A stretch of DNA of 34,700 nt from the IMG/VR virus record IMGVR_UViG_3300017917_000585, positions 1 through 34,700 of that record. One strand, written 5' to 3'. The position numbers were made by a program, and so were the translations under genes. The notes beneath the pieces are model-generated. The model was not told the origin of the DNA, did no database searches, and saw only the letters and a program-made list of their open reading frames with translations. Shown here one piece after another: positions 32,401-34,700 of the stretch. How positions within the stretch are numbered: the stretch's first letter is position 1; every line of letters begins with the position of its first letter. The stretch comes from a virus.

Positions 32401-34700
32401 ACCAGCATTTAATGCATCAAGGAATGGTCTATTAGCAGCGGCTGCTTTTTTATTTATAACAAATTCACCAGGTGTTAATAGTGCTGGCTGAGTTCCATTT
32501 CCACCTATATCTCCACCATCATTTTTTGTAACCAAAAACTTTCTTAATTTTGATAGTGCTGCTGGAATATTTTTTCCACCAGTATATGTTGATCCAATTA
32601 TACTTCCACTTCTTCCTATAAAACTTAATTTTCCACTACTATTTCTAAATACACCAACATTTCCTTTTGGTAGATTTTTAATAAAAGATTTCTTTTGATC
32701 TGCTGTAATATCACCTTGTAATGGAACTCCCTTATTTAAAACAACATATCCTTTACTTCTAAGATTAGATATTACTTTAGGATCTACAATATCACTAGGT
32801 TTTGCTATTCCAAGTTTTTGTTTTATTGGCTCATTTTCTGCCCTCCATTGCATTGGATTATTCAACAAAGAGTATGCTCTTGGATAAAACTTTTTAACTG
32901 TTCTTTCGTACATTGGTCCAATATGTCTATCAAATAGTAATGCGTCTCCTCTTCCACTTTTTACCATTCTTTCTAATTTTTTAACAAATTCTGCTTGAAC
33001 TCTATCTGATCCATTAGGTTGGCCAGTTGCTTGTAAAACTTTATCTAGTGGTTCAAATGTTTGACCTGCTGGGGTTTCTTGTAAAAATCTTAATAAGTCA
33101 GATGCTTTTACACCTTTTCCACGTCCATTTCTTAAAGCCTGATTTATTTGTTTTGGCAAGAATGCTGTAAAACCTTTTTGTTGTTTAGCAATATTTCCCA
33201 TTTTATTAAATATTTCTTTTTGTCCAGGAGTTAAATATGTTGGTTTTTCGTAAACATCAGAACTTAAATGAGTTAATTCTAGAGGTGGGCCAAATAATTT
33301 GCTTTGTGCTTGAGTAAGTGGATCTCTATTTAATGAAAAACCTCTTCTTGCTTTTTCTTCTTCTCTTAATATTTCTAGATTCTTTTTATTTTCTATTACA
33401 TCTCCAGCAGTTTCATATCCAGCAACTCCACCCATATTTAATCTTTCTAAAAACTTTGTTCCAATGCTCTTTGTTGCTTCTTTTGTAACTACAAATTCTC
33501 CTGGTGTTAGCATCGCTGGAACTGTATCTTTATTTCCAGTTCCTGGGACTGTTCCACCAGTAGCAAATCCTCTTGGGAATCCACCTTTAATATTTCTAGA
33601 TCTTGCTTGTGCTGTTGTTAATGCTGCACCAGGTGCTGCAAATGTAAATTTAGATAATGATGCAGCCTCAGCCATTCTTGCTATTAAGTATTGATATGTA
33701 TCACCTAGATTTTTAACTGCAACTCTAGCACCTTCTGCTGCTGCAACTTGTGAACGGAAAGCATCGTTTGCAGACATTGTTGCATTACCTAACTGTTTTG
33801 CTGCAATAGAAGCGTCAATTTCTTCTAGTGACATATACTTCATTGATTGGGTTACTGCTTGAATTCCACCTAATACTCCACCCTTCATCATTCCTTTAGT
33901 GAATATGCCAATAGATTGTAATAATTTAGCAAGAGTACCACTTAAGTTCATTAATAAACCAAAAAACATTGTTCCAGCAGGAATTAATAGACCAGTAATA
34001 ATAGTTGCAAATGCTATAAATTTCTTTGAAAAATCAGGTAAATTATTAAACCCTTCTATTATTCTAGTTAAAAAGTTAACAATTGGAATAGCCATTTCAA
34101 CAAACATCTTTCCAATAGGAGCAAGTGCTAATTTCATTTTTTCAATAGCCGCTGTTAATTGAACTCCAAAAGATTGCTCAATAACAGATAACTCTTTTTC
34201 GGCAGTTTGTCTAAGTTGTTCTGAACTATATCCCATAGTCTCCATTACTTGACTTGCTTGTGATCCATCTCTTACAATATTTTCAAATAGTGCACCAAGA
34301 CGAGCGTACTGGAACTTACCAAATACTTGCTCTAATGCCTGTTGTCTTGAAAATTCATCTAATGTTTTAAGTGCATTAGCAAAGTCCATGACTGTACCCA
34401 TTAGGTCGCCACGATTCTTTTGAATTATTGCATCTAAATTAATATTAAATCCAGCAAGCATTTCTTTTGCTTGTTTTGTTGGGTTAATTAAAGAGCCAAG
34501 ACCTGACTTTAATGCGTTAGCACCTTGTTCTGCTGACACTCCACCTTCTTGCATTGCGGCAAGAAATACTGACATATCTTTAACGTCTCCACCTAAACCT
34601 CTAATAACTGGTGCAACACGTGGAATTGCTGCTGCTAAGTCTTGTAAACTAACAACTGTTTGGTTTTCAACCATGTTAAGGAAGTTAACTGTATCTGCTA
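29485..34700 (-). CDS. Tail tape-measure protein (TP901 type), 5' end outside window
   Basis: The frame is open to the right edge, so the N terminus is missing; the first visible ATG (34674) is internal to a normal TP901 domain (SLQDLAAAIPRVAPVIRGLG, then GGVSAEQGANALKSGLG). Two hydrophobic stretches, AFATIITGLLIPAGTMFFGL and the VMFSGAIGGTLVGVAALGLV region, can insert in the host membrane. Three LTPGEFV(V/I)xK elements occur at about residues 372-400, 720-744 and 1619-1647, counted from 34674. About 320 residues of other sequence lie between the first two. A long coiled coil covers about 1330-1430. Length at least 1737 aa implies a long tail. Confidence 0.95.
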   Translation of the reverse strand, partial: ADTVNFLNMVENQTVVSLQDLAAAIPRVAPVIRGLGGDVKDMSVFLAAMQEGGVSAEQGANALKSGLGSLINPTKQAKEMLAGFNINLDAIIQKNRGDLMGTVMDFANALKTLDEFSRQQALEQVFGKFQYARLGALFENIVRDGSQASQVMETMGYSSEQLRQTAEKELSVIEQSFGVQLTAAIEKMKLALAPIGKMFVEMAIPIVNFLTRIIEGFNNLPDFSKKFIAFATIITGLLIPAGTMFFGLLMNLSGTLAKLLQSIGIFTKGMMKGGVLGGIQAVTQSMKYMSLEEIDASIAAKQLGNATMSANDAFRSQVAAAEGARVAVKNLGDTYQYLIARMAEAASLSKFTFAAPGAALTTAQARSRNIKGGFPRGFATGGTVPGTGNKDTVPAMLTPGEFVVTKEATKSIGTKFLERLNMGGVAGYETAGDVIENKKNLEILREEEKARRGFSLNRDPLTQAQSKLFGPPLELTHLSSDVYEKPTYLTPGQKEIFNKMGNIAKQQKGFTAFLPKQINQALRNGRGKGVKASDLLRFLQETPAGQTFEPLDKVLQATGQPNGSDRVQAEFVKKLERMVKSGRGDALLFDRHIGPMYERTVKKFYPRAYSLLNNPMQWRAENEPIKQKLGIAKPSDIVDPKVISNLRSKGYVVLNKGVPLQGDITADQKKSFIKNLPKGNVGVFRNSSGKLSFIGRSGSIIGSTYTGGKNIPAALSKLRKFLVTKNDGGDIGGNGTQPALLTPGEFVINKKAAAANRPFLDALNAGQVKKFAEGTPGRTVNQRYKDIYGKSVGKARMGAIMPKVGGAASAAAFPGMIIGPMLQQSSNQAASALGSVVTGASIAATAFSVIGPVLKAVAPKLVMFSGAIGGTLVGVAALGLVTYKVIDQMKKMRDSGAALTRAMYGSADTVDKMAQAFGRQSSSQILTSTRAQAAGGAVSAQAQATADQFMQTDVAKQMMVDIEKVKAAGGDAALAVRNQLARSIMAGVITPEEARGVAISLGNALNDQNLAINVSGQLKNLVGPNGELIQNNQMQIYADILPRFNQAEIQKTAEQLYAQNTGGFFGTIGSFFDNKELEVQKIAINDIAERTAQAAAMQKEAVDAVTVAYETGTIKVDEYKRKIGELEGITSKAANSGLAAIADQLGVTVAELDKIKKQKLIVGGKAGARATPTDQAQQIINATGKMEKAAQDALTNASVDKKVSDQIIKGLQDENIQTQFEILGAIAGGAVTEEVKAKIKELTGQDLGGAFKVTAPNVMGSKIDLAAQSGVGGDIPIDTGEKSKIQLLEESIAQTKEYSRAIDILIKRGLSPEAAANLDAATAIELVKAGRYKLIKSINDQAIAQRVLNNILKSKEERRIDVLQAETDAIDSNIDSINEQIDAIKRLDTADQRQNTLRQNALDQLSKKEDAVNKSYDTRINALNKVKEANAQLAQQERSRIDLASALTSGDISAAAGIATTMTQEFAASQIDNAQSELELQRQREIEALTVSVNGQLLTRKQIQDQIDVANQRMFERDVATWPLQTQITNLEERKQGIVKEIDRVQNQIRAKQLEEEKRSKNLVGYYKQMAWWANQRVRGTYNQPPAEQATGGTVQGKAFGGLLRYTSNEPAPGMAMGGKMRRYAVGNIVPGLGNTDKVPALLTPGEFVVRKSVASENMDLLKALNGDVFPSIKGTGSSVELGSMPSQTPTINNTPVYTYNVNVNVPNTDASPDEIANVVIGKLKRVSETNLRSNRL
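29734..29820 (-). repeat. LTPGEF element 3 in tape measure
   Basis: Encodes a Gly-rich loop, then KVPALLTPGEFVVRKSVA. It is the C-terminal copy of the motif that recurs three times in the tape-measure protein. The motif is common in tape measures, where its function is not established. Confidence 0.8.
32443..32517 (-). repeat. LTPGEF element 2 in tape measure
   Basis: Encodes GGDIGGNGTQPALLTPGEFV followed by INKKAA. It bounds the downstream side of the unusual 320-residue segment. Confidence 0.8.
33475..33558 (-). repeat. LTPGEF element 1 in tape measure
   Basis: Encodes GGTVPGTGNKDTVPAMLTPG followed by EFVVTKEA. This first copy marks the upstream side of the unusual 320-residue segment. 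Confidence 0.8.

Noticed and set aside
1-34700. tRNA genes, integrase, insertion sequences
   Set aside because: I saw no cloverleaf with a convincing T-loop, no recombinase motifs, and no transposase or terminal inverted repeats; a dedicated scan could still find a divergent tRNA.

Overview
The window looks like part of the genome of a tailed double-stranded DNA phage (Caudoviricetes) that infects an actinobacterium. The phage assignment rests on a tape-measure protein, a tail hub, tail fibres, both terminase subunits and an M23 endolysin. The actinobacterial host is inferred from a WhiB-family regulator (2569-2847), a family known only from actinobacteria and their phages. The DNA is visibly AT-rich, with A/T at most third codon positions. 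A low-GC aquatic actinobacterium (Ca. Actinomarina-like or acI-like) would fit, but this is inference. All supported genes lie on the minus strand, so transcription runs from high to low coordinates. Most neighbours overlap by 1-20 nt (TAATG, ATGA, GTGA), and no stretch over 300 bases lacks a gene.

From upstream to downstream: (1) 34700-19515 is the tail module: a tape measure cut by the window edge, a distal-tail-like protein, a 1493-aa hub protein with an apparent lectin-like domain, three baseplate or fibre proteins, a beta-helix fibre with three tandem repeats, and a short fibre-tip-like protein. Head genes (portal, capsid) are not present. (2) 19493-10666 is the regulation and replication module: zinc ribbon, MerR-like regulator, two small proteins, DnaB-type helicase, an unknown protein, a CHC2/Toprim primase, a gp32-like ssDNA-binding protein, a DnaE-type polymerase, RecA and a small zinc-ribbon gene. 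(3) 10666-7904 holds nucleases: a PD-(D/E)XK resolvase-like protein, a Cas4/RecB-like exonuclease, a zinc finger, a RuvC-like resolvase, a small HTH protein and a DUF1599 protein. (4) 7917-4345 is packaging: small and large terminase, a 120-aa protein and a three-module head-associated protein. (5) 4320-1886 is a run of small genes (coiled coil, two KAYW paralogues, SLOG-like protein, three-TM protein, WhiB, unknowns) ending with a bacterial-type SSB and a strong terminator. (6) 1815-1 holds the M23 endolysin and a secreted, Pro/Thr-repeat surface protein that runs off the left edge.

The replisome looks largely phage-encoded, with loader and primase but no sliding clamp visible here, so it probably borrows the host clamp. 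The points most worth checking are: two identical extended -10 boxes (TGATATAAT) each exactly 6 nt before a start codon without a Shine-Dalgarno, suggesting leaderless transcripts; a complete PHP metal site in the polymerase; frequent TTG starts on core genes; two hidden small genes; and the SLOG-like/three-TM/KAYW cassette as a possible undescribed phage accessory system.
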